Shown here: in pieces, positions 16,964 through 24,335 of the stretch | Position numbering within the stretch: the stretch's first letter is position 1 | Layout: the number at the start of each line of letters is the position of its first letter | DNA from: Lachnoclostridium sp. UBA5890 | GTDB taxonomy: Bacteria; Bacillota; Clostridia; Lachnospirales; Lachnospiraceae | Length of the DNA stretch: 39,420 nucleotides | Direction: 5' to 3' | NCBI GenBank assembly: GCA_002431395.1 | Contig: DJEU01000051.1 | Location: 11,352-50,771 of the forward strand | Translations under genes and position numbers: made by a program | Notes under the pieces: model-generated | What the model saw: the letters and a program-made list of their open reading frames with translations, nothing else | Database searches by the model: none | What the model was told of the DNA's origin: nothing

Positions 16964-17350
16964 ATGAAAGTGCCATATCCTACTATTAGCGATAAATTGG
17001 CATTGAGTACGCATATGTATATTTGCAGAGAGGCGAAGAAGCAAAAGTATGAATTTGTAAAGTGTCAGACGCTAAAACCATATATGTTATATAATAATGT
17101 AATGACGCATTATTGGGATGAAAAACCGGACATAGCCAGAAATCCTTTTAAGCATGATACGCGAATTGACTGTGACAAGACATTTAGGACTTATCATGTA
17201 GTTTACGATGATGCATTAAAAACGACAAATCGACCAGATGTAAGTGAGGAGGTTATAAATTCGGTTGATAGAGAGCTGGAAGAGGATGGATATGAGGTGA
17301 TTGATGTACAAGAGAATGATTTAAAATCTATAAATTCACGAATTCGATAA
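16964..17350 (+). CDS. Partner of the Panacea-like protein, putative toxin
   Basis: A 128-residue protein I do not recognise with certainty. The first half reads as short strands (LALSTHMYICREA, YEFVKCQTLKP) followed by NPFKHDTRIDCDKTFRTY; this order loosely recalls PemK/MazF-type folds but is not a firm match. The last 40 residues are acidic and probably helical (EEVINSVDRELEEDGYEVI). ATG 16964 has AAAAGGGA ten bases upstream. The frame is open to a TTG at 16937 that would overlap the first gene. There is no membrane segment or signal peptide. The gene ends only 38 bases before the rpsJ -35 box, with no terminator visible, so read-through into the ribosomal operon is possible. Confidence 0.6.
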   Translation: MKVPYPTISDKLALSTHMYICREAKKQKYEFVKCQTLKPYMLYNNVMTHYWDEKPDIARNPFKHDTRIDCDKTFRTYHVVYDDALKTTNRPDVSEEVINSVDRELEEDGYEVIDVQENDLKSINSRIR

Positions 17351-17387
17351 AAGCAAAAAAACTTGCATAAAAAAATAAAAAAAGTAC

Positions 17388-17416
17388 TTGCATTCCCCCA
17401 AAACTTAGTGTATAAT
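17388..17416 (+). promoter_or_regulatory. Promoter of the S10-spc ribosomal operon
   Basis: TTGCAT at 17388-17393 and TATAAT at 17411-17416 are 17 bases apart. The -35 region (AAGTACTTGCATTCC) is almost identical to that of the rpmJ promoter at 30266. The expected start site near 17423 gives a leader of about 290 bases. Confidence 0.85.
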
Positions 17417-17422
17417 AGCAAT

Positions 17423-17713
17423 TGCTGTGACATGATAGCGAAGAAGCGTGAGGTTGCCATCCGATGGATGGGTTTTCCGTGGAGCGAATGTCAAGAGACC
17501 GTAGATCAGCATATCACGGTCGGTAAACCTGACGGCAAGTCACTGTACGTAACATAGTTTCTGCCAGATAGAGAGCAGATAAACGTGTGAGAAAGTATGC
17601 CACGATGTGGCATTTTCGTGTGAACCGGCACGACACACACGGATGAGTGTACAGTCACCACTTGTCGTACGAACTATTATTTAATTCAGTACGAAAAGGA
17701 GGCGGCTTTTTTT
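17423..17713 (+). promoter_or_regulatory. Long structured leader of rpsJ
   Basis: This gene-free leader holds several perfect hairpins: CCATCC 17457-17462 with GGATGG 17466-17471; GACCGT 17497-17502 with ACGGTC 17516-17521 (extended by an inner GAT/ATC); ATGCCAC 17597-17603 with GTGGCAT 17607-17613, followed by TTTT; and CGTGTG 17617-17622 with CACACG 17636-17641. A second CGTGTG at 17584-17589 could compete for the same partner, and ACTGTAC 17542-17548 can pair with GTACAGT 17649-17655. Such a fold fits ribosomal protein feedback or attenuation, but the ligand is unknown. Confidence 0.6.
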
Positions 17714-18028
17714 ATGGCAAGTCAGCAGACAATGAGAATCATTTTAAAAGCATACGATCATCAGTTAATCGATATGGCAGCAGCCAAACTGATTGATACA
17801 ATTAAGAAAACAGGAGCAAAAGTAAGCGGTCCGGTACCTCTTCCTACAAAGAAGGAAGTTGTTACGATCCTGAGAGCCGTTCATAAATATAAAGACTCCA
17901 GAGAGCAGTTCGAGCAGAGAACTCATAAAAGACTGATCGATGTGCTTAAGCCATCACAGAAAACAGTTGATGCATTATCCCGTTTGGAAATGCCAGCTGG
18001 TGTTGCAATTGATATTAAAATGAAATAA
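17714..18028 (+). CDS. rpsJ: 30S ribosomal protein S10
   Basis: Head protein of the small subunit, 104 residues, also the NusG-binding NusE factor in antitermination. The start QTMRIILKAYDHQLID and the GPVPLPTKKEVVTILR segment are diagnostic. AAAGGAGG at 17695-17702 is separated from ATG 17714 by 11 bases that include seven T in a row, a longer spacing than in the rest of the cluster. It is the first gene of the ribosomal supercluster. Confidence 0.98.
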   Translation: MASQQTMRIILKAYDHQLIDMAAAKLIDTIKKTGAKVSGPVPLPTKKEVVTILRAVHKYKDSREQFEQRTHKRLIDVLKPSQKTVDALSRLEMPAGVAIDIKMK

Positions 18029-18215
18029 TTCATTTAATATAAGTAAGGTGTAAGACCTACGGGGTGAAAATAGTGCCCCGGTCCTAAGGTTGGAAGCGGT
18101 CCTCCGGTTCAGGATCAGGGAAAACCATCTAGGATGATTACTTTCCGCTTTTTGGATCAGGTTTCTACCTGTGAGAAACGACCAATTATGAAAGTGATCC
18201 GCTGTAGAATTTAGG
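18029..18215 (+). ncRNA. Structured RNA element between rpsJ and rplC
   Basis: The 199-base gap is unusually long for this operon and is rich in pairing. GACC 18054-18057 plus GGGG 18061-18064 pair with CCCC 18076-18079 plus GGTC 18080-18083. AAGCGG 18094-18099 pairs with CCGCTT 18145-18150. GGATCA 18154-18159 pairs with TGATCC 18195-18200. Inside the last stem, CAGG/CCTG (18158-18171) and GTTTCT/AGAAAC (18161-18179) are mutually exclusive. It ends at the rplC ribosome binding site. A cis-acting ribosomal protein leader, for example for L3 or L4, is a reasonable guess. Confidence 0.55.
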
Positions 18216-18227
18216 AGGTAAAGAAAG

Positions 18228-18857
18228 ATGAAGAAAGCTATCGTAGCTACAAAAGTTGGAATGACTCAGATTTTCAACGAAGACGGTGTTTTGACACCGG
18301 TTACTGTGCTTGAAGCTGGTCCGGTTTATGTAACTCAGATCAAAAATGAAGAGGCAGACGGATACAGTGCAGTACAGGTTGGTTATGGCGATATCCGTGA
18401 GAAACTCGTCAACAAACCAATGCAGGGACACTTCTCCAAAGCAGGTGTGGACAACAAGAGATTTGTTACAGAGTTCAAACTTGACGGTGCAGAGGAGTAC
18501 ACATTAGGACAGGAAATCAAAGCAGATATCTTTGAAGCTGGTGACAAGATTGACGTAACAGCAACAAGCAAAGGTAAAGGATTCCAGGGCGCGATCAAAC
18601 GTCACGGACAGTCCAGAGGACCTATGGGTCACGGCTCCAAATTCCATAGACATGCAGGTTCCAATGGTTCCGCATCGGATCCTAGCAAAGTATTCAAAGG
18701 CAAGAAAATGCCTGGTCAGATGGGTGCTGTAAAGGTTACTATCCAGAACCTTGAAGTAGTAAGAGTAGATGCAGAAAACAATCTTCTCTTGGTAAAAGGT
18801 GCAGTACCGGGACCTAAGAAATCAACTGTTATTATTAAAGAATCCGTTAAGGCATAA
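18228..18857 (+). CDS. rplC: 50S ribosomal protein L3
   Basis: Early-assembly 23S rRNA binder of 209 residues with a long loop reaching the peptidyl transferase centre. Diagnostic segments are KKAIVATKVGMTQIF, GKGFQGAIKRHGQSRGPMGHGS and HRHAGSNGS. ATG 18228 follows TAGGAGG. It sits directly behind the structured gap at 18029-18215, so its translation is the likely control point there. Confidence 0.98.
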   Translation: MKKAIVATKVGMTQIFNEDGVLTPVTVLEAGPVYVTQIKNEEADGYSAVQVGYGDIREKLVNKPMQGHFSKAGVDNKRFVTEFKLDGAEEYTLGQEIKADIFEAGDKIDVTATSKGKGFQGAIKRHGQSRGPMGHGSKFHRHAGSNGSASDPSKVFKGKKMPGQMGAVKVTIQNLEVVRVDAENNLLLVKGAVPGPKKSTVIIKESVKA

Positions 18858-18882
18858 CTTTTCGGAAAGGAGGATGACACAG

Positions 18883-19503
18883 ATGGCAAGCGTATCTGTT
18901 TACAATATGGAAGGCAAAGAAACAGGTAAAATGGAATTGAACGATTCTATCTTTGCTGCTCCAGTAAATGAACATTTGGTTCATATGGCAGTTGTGTTAC
19001 AACTTGCTAACAAACGCCAGGGAACACAGAAAGCAAAAACACGCTCTGAAGTTCGTGGCGGTGGTAGAAAACCTTGGAGACAGAAAGGAACCGGACATGC
19101 AAGACAGGGTTCGATCCGTGCTCCACAGTGGAAAGGCGGCGGAGTTGTATTTGCTCCAACACCAAGAGATTATTCATTCAAAATGAATAAAAAAGAAAAA
19201 GCAGCTGCAATTAAGTCTGCTTTGACAACAAAAGTAAACGAGGGAAAACTTGTTGTTGTTGAAGGAATGGAATTTGACGCTCCTAAGACAAAGACAATCA
19301 CAACCCTTTTGAACGGTTTAGATAAGAAAAAAGCGCTCATCGTAGTAGCGGAAGAAGGAAAAAATGCAACACTTTCTGTTCGCAACATTCCTACCGCAAG
19401 AGGCGTATTCGCAAACTCCATCAATGTATATGACATTTTGAAATATGACAATGTCATCTTGACAAAGAGTGCAGTTGCAGCAATCGGGGAGGTGTACGCA
19501 TAA
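18883..19503 (+). CDS. rplD: 50S ribosomal protein L4
   Basis: 23S rRNA binder of 206 residues lining the exit tunnel; in Escherichia coli it is also the repressor of the S10 operon. It shows QGTQKAKTRSEVRGGGRKPWRQKGTGHARQ as the tunnel loop (key parts SEVRGGGRKPW and GTGHARQGS). The frame is open upstream to 18799, but ATG 18883 has AAAGGAGG and gives the canonical MASVSVYN start. Its stop overlaps the rplW start by one base (TAATG). Confidence 0.98.
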   Translation: MASVSVYNMEGKETGKMELNDSIFAAPVNEHLVHMAVVLQLANKRQGTQKAKTRSEVRGGGRKPWRQKGTGHARQGSIRAPQWKGGGVVFAPTPRDYSFKMNKKEKAAAIKSALTTKVNEGKLVVVEGMEFDAPKTKTITTLLNGLDKKKALIVVAEEGKNATLSVRNIPTARGVFANSINVYDILKYDNVILTKSAVAAIGEVYA

Positions 19504-19802
19504 TGGCAGATTTGAAATATTATGACATTATCTCAAAACCAGTTATCACAGAGAAATCTATGGCTGGCATGGAATTGAAGAAATACACATTCTATGTACA
19601 CACTGAGGCAACAAAGAGTCAGATCAAAGAAGCAGTTGAAAAAATGTTCGCTGGTACAAAAGTAGCGAAAGTCAACACAATGAACTGCGAAGGTAAAAAC
19701 CGCAGACGTGGAATGACAACAGGTAAAACTGCTAAGAGAAAGAAAGCTATCGTTCAGTTGACAGAGGATAGCGCTGATATCGAAATTTTTGAAGGCTTAT
19801 AA
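19503..19802 (+). CDS. rplW: 50S ribosomal protein L23
   Basis: Protein at the exit of the nascent chain tunnel, 99 residues, the docking site for trigger factor and SRP. YYDIISKPVITEKSM and the basic loop GKNRRRGMTTGKTAKRKKA are typical. Its ATG shares one base with the rplD stop, so translation is probably coupled. Confidence 0.98.
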   Translation: MADLKYYDIISKPVITEKSMAGMELKKYTFYVHTEATKSQIKEAVEKMFAGTKVAKVNTMNCEGKNRRRGMTTGKTAKRKKAIVQLTEDSADIEIFEGL

Positions 19803-19836
19803 GAAACATTTGATTGAATTGAAAGGAGTGTAACTC

Positions 19837-20682
19837 ATGGGAATTAAAACATTTAACCCATATACACCTTCTAGAAGACAGATGTCCGGATATGATTTCT
19901 CTGAAATCACAACATCAACTCCGGAGAAATCCCTTACAACATCCGTTAAGAAAAATGCGGGACGTAACGCACAGGGTAAGATCACTGTCAGACATCGCGG
20001 AGGCGGTTCTAGAAGAAAATATAGAATCATCGACTTTAAGAGAAATAAGGATGGAATTCCTGCAACAGTTAAGAGCATCGAATACGATCCAAACAGAACA
20101 GCAAACATCGCATTGATCTGCTATGCAGACGGCGAGAAAGCATATATCCTTGCACCAGCTGGTTTGAAAGTCGGACAGCAGGTTATGAATGGTGAGACAG
20201 CAGAAGCAAGAGTTGGAAACTGTCTTGAACTCAAAGACATCCCTGTTGGTACATTGGTACACAACATTGAACTTTATCCTGGACACGGCGGACAGTTCGT
20301 TCGTGCAGCAGGAAACAGTGCACAGCTTATGGCAAAAGAAGGCAAATATGCAACACTTCGTATGCCATCCGGCGAAATGAGAATGGTTCCAATCAACTGC
20401 CGTGCAACGATCGGACAGGTTGGAAACTCTGAGCACAACTTGATCAACATCGGTAAAGCAGGACGTAAACGTCATATGGGTATCCGCCCAACTGTTCGTG
20501 GTTCTGTCATGAACCCTAATGACCATCCACATGGTGGTGGTGAAGGTAAGACCGGTATCGGACGTCCGGGTCCATGTACACCTTGGGGCAAACCTGCACT
20601 TGGTCTTAAGACAAGAAAGAAAAACAAACAGTCGAATAAGATGATCGTTCGAAGAAGAGATGGTAAAGCTTTAGCAAAATAA
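19837..20682 (+). CDS. rplB: 50S ribosomal protein L2
   Basis: Core 23S rRNA-binding protein near the peptidyl transferase centre, 281 residues. It carries KTFNPYTPSRRQMSGYDF, RHRGGGSRRKYRIIDFKR and the C-terminal NPNDHPHGGGEGKTGIGRPG with the conserved histidine. ATG 19837 follows AAAGGAG at 19822-19828. Confidence 0.98.
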   Translation: MGIKTFNPYTPSRRQMSGYDFSEITTSTPEKSLTTSVKKNAGRNAQGKITVRHRGGGSRRKYRIIDFKRNKDGIPATVKSIEYDPNRTANIALICYADGEKAYILAPAGLKVGQQVMNGETAEARVGNCLELKDIPVGTLVHNIELYPGHGGQFVRAAGNSAQLMAKEGKYATLRMPSGEMRMVPINCRATIGQVGNSEHNLINIGKAGRKRHMGIRPTVRGSVMNPNDHPHGGGEGKTGIGRPGPCTPWGKPALGLKTRKKNKQSNKMIVRRRDGKALAK

Positions 20683-20704
20683 AGCATAAAAGGAGGTAAA
20701 GCTA

Positions 20705-20980
20705 GTGGCTCGTTCATTGAAAAAAGGACCATTCGCTGATGCGCATCTTCTTAAAAAAGTAGATGCCATGAACGAATCTGGAGATAAACAAGTTATTAAA
20801 ACATGGTCACGTCGTTCTACGATTTTCCCAAGCATGGTAGGTCATACGATCGCTGTTCATGATGGAAGAAAACATGTTCCTGTATATATTACAGAGGATA
20901 TGGTAGGACACAAACTCGGTGAGTTTGTTGCAACAAGAACCTATCGTGGACATGGAAAAGATGAGAAAAAAGGCAGATAA
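20705..20980 (+). CDS. rpsS: 30S ribosomal protein S19
   Basis: Small-subunit head protein that touches the A-site finger, 91 residues, close to the usual length. ARSLKKGPFADAHLLKK and TWSRRSTIFPSMVGHTIAVHDG are diagnostic. The start is GTG 20705, with AGGAGG at 20691-20696. Confidence 0.98.
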   Translation: MARSLKKGPFADAHLLKKVDAMNESGDKQVIKTWSRRSTIFPSMVGHTIAVHDGRKHVPVYITEDMVGHKLGEFVATRTYRGHGKDEKKGR

Positions 20981-21010
20981 TGTTTTAAATATTGAAAGGA
21001 GGTTTCATCC

Positions 21011-21397
21011 GTGGCTAAAGGACATAGATCACAGATCAAGAAAGAAAGAAACCAGAATAAAGATACTAGACCATCCGCTAAGTTGTCATATGCAAGAATG
21101 TCCGCACAGAAAGCTGGCTTTGTATTGGATGCAATCCGCGGCAAAGATGTACAGACAGCACTTGGTATCTTGGCATATAACCCTAGATATGCATCATCTG
21201 TAATTGAGAAGTTATTGAAATCTGCAATTGCAAATGCTGAAAATAATAATGGAATGAATCCGGAAAATCTTTACGTTGAAGAGTGCTTTGCAAACAAAGC
21301 AACGACAATGAAGAGAATTCGCCCAAGAGCTCGTGGTATGGCTTACAGAATCGAGAAGAGAATGTGCCATATTACAGTAATCTTGAATGAGAGATAG
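21011..21397 (+). CDS. rplV: 50S ribosomal protein L22
   Basis: Exit-tunnel protein of 128 residues whose beta-hairpin lines the constriction near L4. SAQKAGFVLDAIRGKDVQTAL, here seen in parts as SAQKAGFVLDAIRG and VQTALGILAYNPR, and RIRPRARGMAYRIEKR for the hairpin tip identify it. The start is GTG 21011 after AAAGGAGG at 20995-21002. The N-terminus is slightly extended and basic (KGHRSQIKKERNQNKD) relative to short forms. Confidence 0.97.
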   Translation: MAKGHRSQIKKERNQNKDTRPSAKLSYARMSAQKAGFVLDAIRGKDVQTALGILAYNPRYASSVIEKLLKSAIANAENNNGMNPENLYVEECFANKATTMKRIRPRARGMAYRIEKRMCHITVILNER

Positions 21398-21413
21398 TGA
21401 AAGGAGAATAACA

Positions 21414-22094
21414 ATGGGACAAAAAGTTAATCCTCATGGTTTGAGAGTCGGCGTTATCAAAGACTGGGAATCCAAATGGTTCGCAGAGCCGGAAAATTTC
21501 GCTGATGCTCTTGTAGAAGATTATAAGATCCGTGAGTTCTTGAAGAAAAAACTGTATCATGCAGGAGTTTCCAAGATTCAGATCGAGAGAACAACCGGAC
21601 GTGTTAAAGTTATCGTATATACAGCAAAACCTGGTGTAGTAATCGGAAAAGGTGGAGCAGAGATCGAGAAATTGAAAGTAGAGCTTGCTAAGTTCTCCGA
21701 TCAGAAGATTCTCGTAGACATCAAAGAAGTAAAGAAACCAGACAGCGATGCACAGCTTGTTGCTGAGAATATCGCACAGCAGCTTGAAAATCGTATTTCT
21801 TTCCGTCGTGCAATGAAATCCTGCATGGGAAGAGCAATGAAAGCAGGCGCAAAAGGAATCAAAACATCTTGTTCCGGACGTCTTGGTGGAGCTGATATGG
21901 CTCGTACAGAGTTCTATAGTGAAGGAAATATTCCACTTCAGACACTTCGTGCAGATATTGATTATGGTTTCGCAGAAGCAAACACAACTTATGGTAAGAT
22001 CGGTGTTAAAACTTGGATCTATCATGGTGAAGTACTTCCAACCAAAGGTGGAAAACCAGCTAAGGCTAGTTCAAAGGAAGGGAGCGATAAATAA
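21414..22094 (+). CDS. rpsC: 30S ribosomal protein S3
   Basis: Small-subunit head protein of 226 residues at the mRNA entry channel. The start MGQKVNPHGLRVGVIKDW is canonical, and the KH domain has VVIGKGGAEIEKLK. The C-terminal domain has TEFYSEGNIPLQTLRADIDY (GNIPLQTLRADIDYG). An in-frame start at 21387 would overlap rplV; ATG 21414 has AAAGGAG and fits the family. Its stop overlaps the rplP start by one base. Confidence 0.98.
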   Translation: MGQKVNPHGLRVGVIKDWESKWFAEPENFADALVEDYKIREFLKKKLYHAGVSKIQIERTTGRVKVIVYTAKPGVVIGKGGAEIEKLKVELAKFSDQKILVDIKEVKKPDSDAQLVAENIAQQLENRISFRRAMKSCMGRAMKAGAKGIKTSCSGRLGGADMARTEFYSEGNIPLQTLRADIDYGFAEANTTYGKIGVKTWIYHGEVLPTKGGKPAKASSKEGSDK

Positions 22095-22531
22095 TGTTAA
22101 TGCCTAAAAGAGTAAAACGTCGTAAACAGTTTCGTGGTTCTATGAAAGGTAAGGCTTTGCGCGGAAACAAGATCACATACGGTGATTTCGGTATCGTTGC
22201 TACAGAGCCAGCCTGGATTAAATCCAATCAGATAGAGGCAGCCCGTATTGCTATGACACGTTACATCAAACGTGGTGGTAAAGTTTGGATCAAGATTTTC
22301 CCAGACAAGCCGGTAACTAAGACACCAGCTGAAACTCGAATGGGTAAAGGTAAAGGTGCTTTGGAATATTGGGTAGCTGTAGTTAAGCCAGGACGTGTAA
22401 TGTTCGAGATCGCCGGTGTACCAGAAGAGACAGCAAGAGAAGCTCTTCGTCTTGCAACACACAAATTGCCGGTAAAATGTAAGATCGTTTCACGCGCAGA
22501 CTTAGAAGGAGGTGCGGGCAGTGAAGAGTAA
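22094..22531 (+). CDS. rplP: 50S ribosomal protein L16
   Basis: Large-subunit protein of 145 residues that helps position A-site tRNA. MLMPKRVKRRKQFRGSMKG and TPAETRMGKGKGALEYWVAVVKPG (GKGKGALEYWVAVVKPG) are diagnostic. ATG 22094 overlaps the rpsC stop by one base. The gene overlaps rpmC by 11 bases. Confidence 0.98.
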   Translation: MLMPKRVKRRKQFRGSMKGKALRGNKITYGDFGIVATEPAWIKSNQIEAARIAMTRYIKRGGKVWIKIFPDKPVTKTPAETRMGKGKGALEYWVAVVKPGRVMFEIAGVPEETAREALRLATHKLPVKCKIVSRADLEGGAGSEE

Positions 22532-22730
22532 GGAATTCATGAACAATTTGAATGGTAAATCACTTGCCGAATTAAATGACGAGTTAGTAGCTGCTAAGAA
22601 GGAACTCTTCAACTTGAGATTCCAGAACGCAACAAACCAGCTTGATAACACAAGTAGAATTAAAGAAGTTAGAAAGAATATCGCTCGTATCCAGACAGCA
22701 ATGTCCATGGAACAGAAAGCCGCTAACTAG
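22521..22730 (+). CDS. rpmC: 50S ribosomal protein L29
   Basis: Small two-helix protein of 69 residues near the exit tunnel. KSLAELNDELVAAKKELFNL and RFQNATNQLDNTSRIKEVRK identify it. GTG 22521 is eight bases after AAGGAGG at 22506-22512, which makes it a better start than the in-frame GTG at 22512. It begins inside the end of rplP. Confidence 0.96.
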   Translation: MKSKEFMNNLNGKSLAELNDELVAAKKELFNLRFQNATNQLDNTSRIKEVRKNIARIQTAMSMEQKAAN

Positions 22731-22756
22731 AAGGTGTAAGAAAGGAGGACTTTGTT

Positions 22757-23011
22757 GTGGAGAGAAAACTTAGAAAAACTCGTGTAGGAAAAGTTGTAAG
22801 CAATAAGATGGATAAGACAATCGTTGTTGCTGTCGTTGACAACGTAAAACATCCACTTTACGGAAAAATCGTAAAGAGAACGTATAAATTGAAAGCTCAT
22901 GACGAGCAGAATGAATGTAACATCGGTGATAGAGTAAAAGTTATGGAAACAAGACCATTGTCCAAAGATAAGAGATGGAGACTTGTAGAAATAATCGAAA
23001 AAGCTAGATAG
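22757..23011 (+). CDS. rpsQ: 30S ribosomal protein S17
   Basis: Primary 16S rRNA binder of 84 residues with an OB fold. It shows RKTRVGKVVSNKMDKTIVVA, HPLYGKIVKRTYKLKAHDE and GDRVKVMETRPLSKDKRWRL. The start is GTG 22757 after AAAGGAGG at 22741-22748. An AT-rich hairpin (23013-23019 with 23024-23030) lies just after the stop. Confidence 0.98.
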   Translation: MERKLRKTRVGKVVSNKMDKTIVVAVVDNVKHPLYGKIVKRTYKLKAHDEQNECNIGDRVKVMETRPLSKDKRWRLVEIIEKAR

Positions 23012-23012
23012 T

Positions 23013-23034
23013 TTTTTGCAAAAGCAAAAATTTT
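23013..23034 (+). other. AT-rich hairpin between rpsQ and rplN
   Basis: TTTTTGC at 23013-23019 pairs with GCAAAAA at 23024-23030 around AAAA, followed by four T. It is terminator-like but weak because the stem is almost all A-T. It could be a processing site or a partial terminator inside the operon. Confidence 0.4.
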
Positions 23035-23067
23035 GTTATATTCAAAATTTCGAAAGGAGTTACTATT

Positions 23068-23436
23068 ATGGTACAGCAGGAAACGAGACTTAAAGTTGCT
23101 GACAATACCGGTGCAAAAGAATTGCTTTGCATCCGTGTACTCGGCGGTTCCGTTAGAAGATATGCAGCAGTTGGCGATATCATCGTTGCTACGGTCAAAG
23201 ATGCAACACCAGGTGGAGTTGTTAAAAAAGGAGACGTAGTAAAAGCTGTTGTTGTTCGTACAGTAAAAGAAATTCGTCGTCCAGACGGTTCCTATATTCG
23301 TTTTGATGAAAATGCAGCAGTTATCATCAAAGATGACAAGACCCCAAGAGGAACACGTATTTTTGGACCTGTAGCTAGAGAGTTGAGAGATAAACAATTT
23401 ATGAAAATTGTATCTTTGGCTCCAGAAGTATTATAA
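23068..23436 (+). CDS. rplN: 50S ribosomal protein L14
   Basis: Large-subunit interface protein of 122 residues, the exact family length. MVQQETRLKVADNTGAKELL and RPDGSYIRFDENAAVIIKDD (parts) plus GTRIFGPVARELR are diagnostic. ATG 23068 follows AAAGGAG at 23053-23059. Its stop codon forms part of the rplX ribosome binding site. Confidence 0.98.
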   Translation: MVQQETRLKVADNTGAKELLCIRVLGGSVRRYAAVGDIIVATVKDATPGGVVKKGDVVKAVVVRTVKEIRRPDGSYIRFDENAAVIIKDDKTPRGTRIFGPVARELRDKQFMKIVSLAPEVL

Positions 23437-23451
23437 GGAGGTGTCCCTGAA

Positions 23452-23760
23452 GTGGCAACATCAAAGATCAAAGTAGGTGATACCGTTCGCGTTATTGCCG
23501 GTGTCGATAAAGATAAAGAAGGTAAAGTAATCGAAGTAAAAGATGGAAAAGTCAAAGTTGAGGGAGTAAACATGGTGAAAAAACATGTGAAACCAAATCA
23601 GGCAAATGCAAAAGGCGGAATCGTTGAAGAAGAAGCTGCATTTGACATTTCCAACGTAATGTATGTAGTAGACGGAAAAGTTACAAGAATCGGTTTCAAA
23701 ACTGAGGATGGTAAAAACAAAGTCCGCTATGCAAAAGCAACTGGCGCAGTGATTGATTAA
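23452..23760 (+). CDS. rplX: 50S ribosomal protein L24
   Basis: Assembly-initiating 23S rRNA binder of 102 residues with a KOW motif (KIKVGDTVRVIAGVDKDKEG). VEGVNMVKKHVKPNQANAKG is the usual second signature. The start is GTG 23452. AAGGAGG at 23435-23441 overlaps the rplN stop. Confidence 0.98.
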   Translation: MATSKIKVGDTVRVIAGVDKDKEGKVIEVKDGKVKVEGVNMVKKHVKPNQANAKGGIVEEEAAFDISNVMYVVDGKVTRIGFKTEDGKNKVRYAKATGAVID

Positions 23761-23780
23761 TTTGAGAGGAGGTACTTAAA

Positions 23781-24320
23781 GTGGCTAGATTAAAAGAAAC
23801 GTATTTGAACGAAATCGTTCCTGCATTGCAGAAGAAATTCGAGTACAAAAATATTATGCAAGTACCAAAGCTCGACAAAGTTGTTATCAACATGGGCGTT
23901 GGTGAAGCAAAGGAAAATTCAAAAGTTTTGGATACAGCGATCAGTGACCTTGAGATTATCACAGGACAGAAAGCTGTAGTAACAAGAGCTAAGAAATCTG
24001 TAGCAAACTTCAAACTCCGTGAGGGACAGCCAATCGGATGTAAAGTTACACTTCGTGGTGAAAAGATGTATGAGTTCGTTGATCGTCTCATCAACCTTGC
24101 ATTGCCTCGAGTACGTGACTTCAGAGGTGTAAATCCAAATGCCTTTGACGGTCGTGGAAACTATGCTATGGGTATCAAAGAGCAGTTGATCTTCCCTGAG
24201 ATCGAGTACGATAAAGTAGATAAAGTACGTGGTATGGACGTTATCTTTGTTACTACTGCTCAGACTGATGAAGAAGCACGTGAATTGTTGGCACAGTTTG
24301 GTATGCCGTTTAAGAAATAG
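23781..24320 (+). CDS. rplE: 50S ribosomal protein L5
   Basis: 5S rRNA-binding protein of 179 residues in the central protuberance. It shows NIMQVPKLDKVVINMGVGEA, TGQKAVVTRAKKSVANFKLR and ALPRVRDFRGVNPNAFDGRG. The start is GTG 23781 after GAGGAGG-like sequence. Confidence 0.98.
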   Translation: MARLKETYLNEIVPALQKKFEYKNIMQVPKLDKVVINMGVGEAKENSKVLDTAISDLEIITGQKAVVTRAKKSVANFKLREGQPIGCKVTLRGEKMYEFVDRLINLALPRVRDFRGVNPNAFDGRGNYAMGIKEQLIFPEIEYDKVDKVRGMDVIFVTTAQTDEEARELLAQFGMPFKK

Positions 24321-24335
24321 TTAGGAGGGTTTTTC

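Noticed and set aside
17363..17557. Possible leader peptide before rpsJ
   Set aside because: Its start codon lies upstream of the -10 box of the rpsJ promoter and has no ribosome binding site, so it would not be on the transcript.
21372..22025. 217-residue minus-strand open frame
   Set aside because: It is a shadow of rpsC, whose sequence is unmistakable, and is rich in Cys, Phe and Ser as such shadows are.
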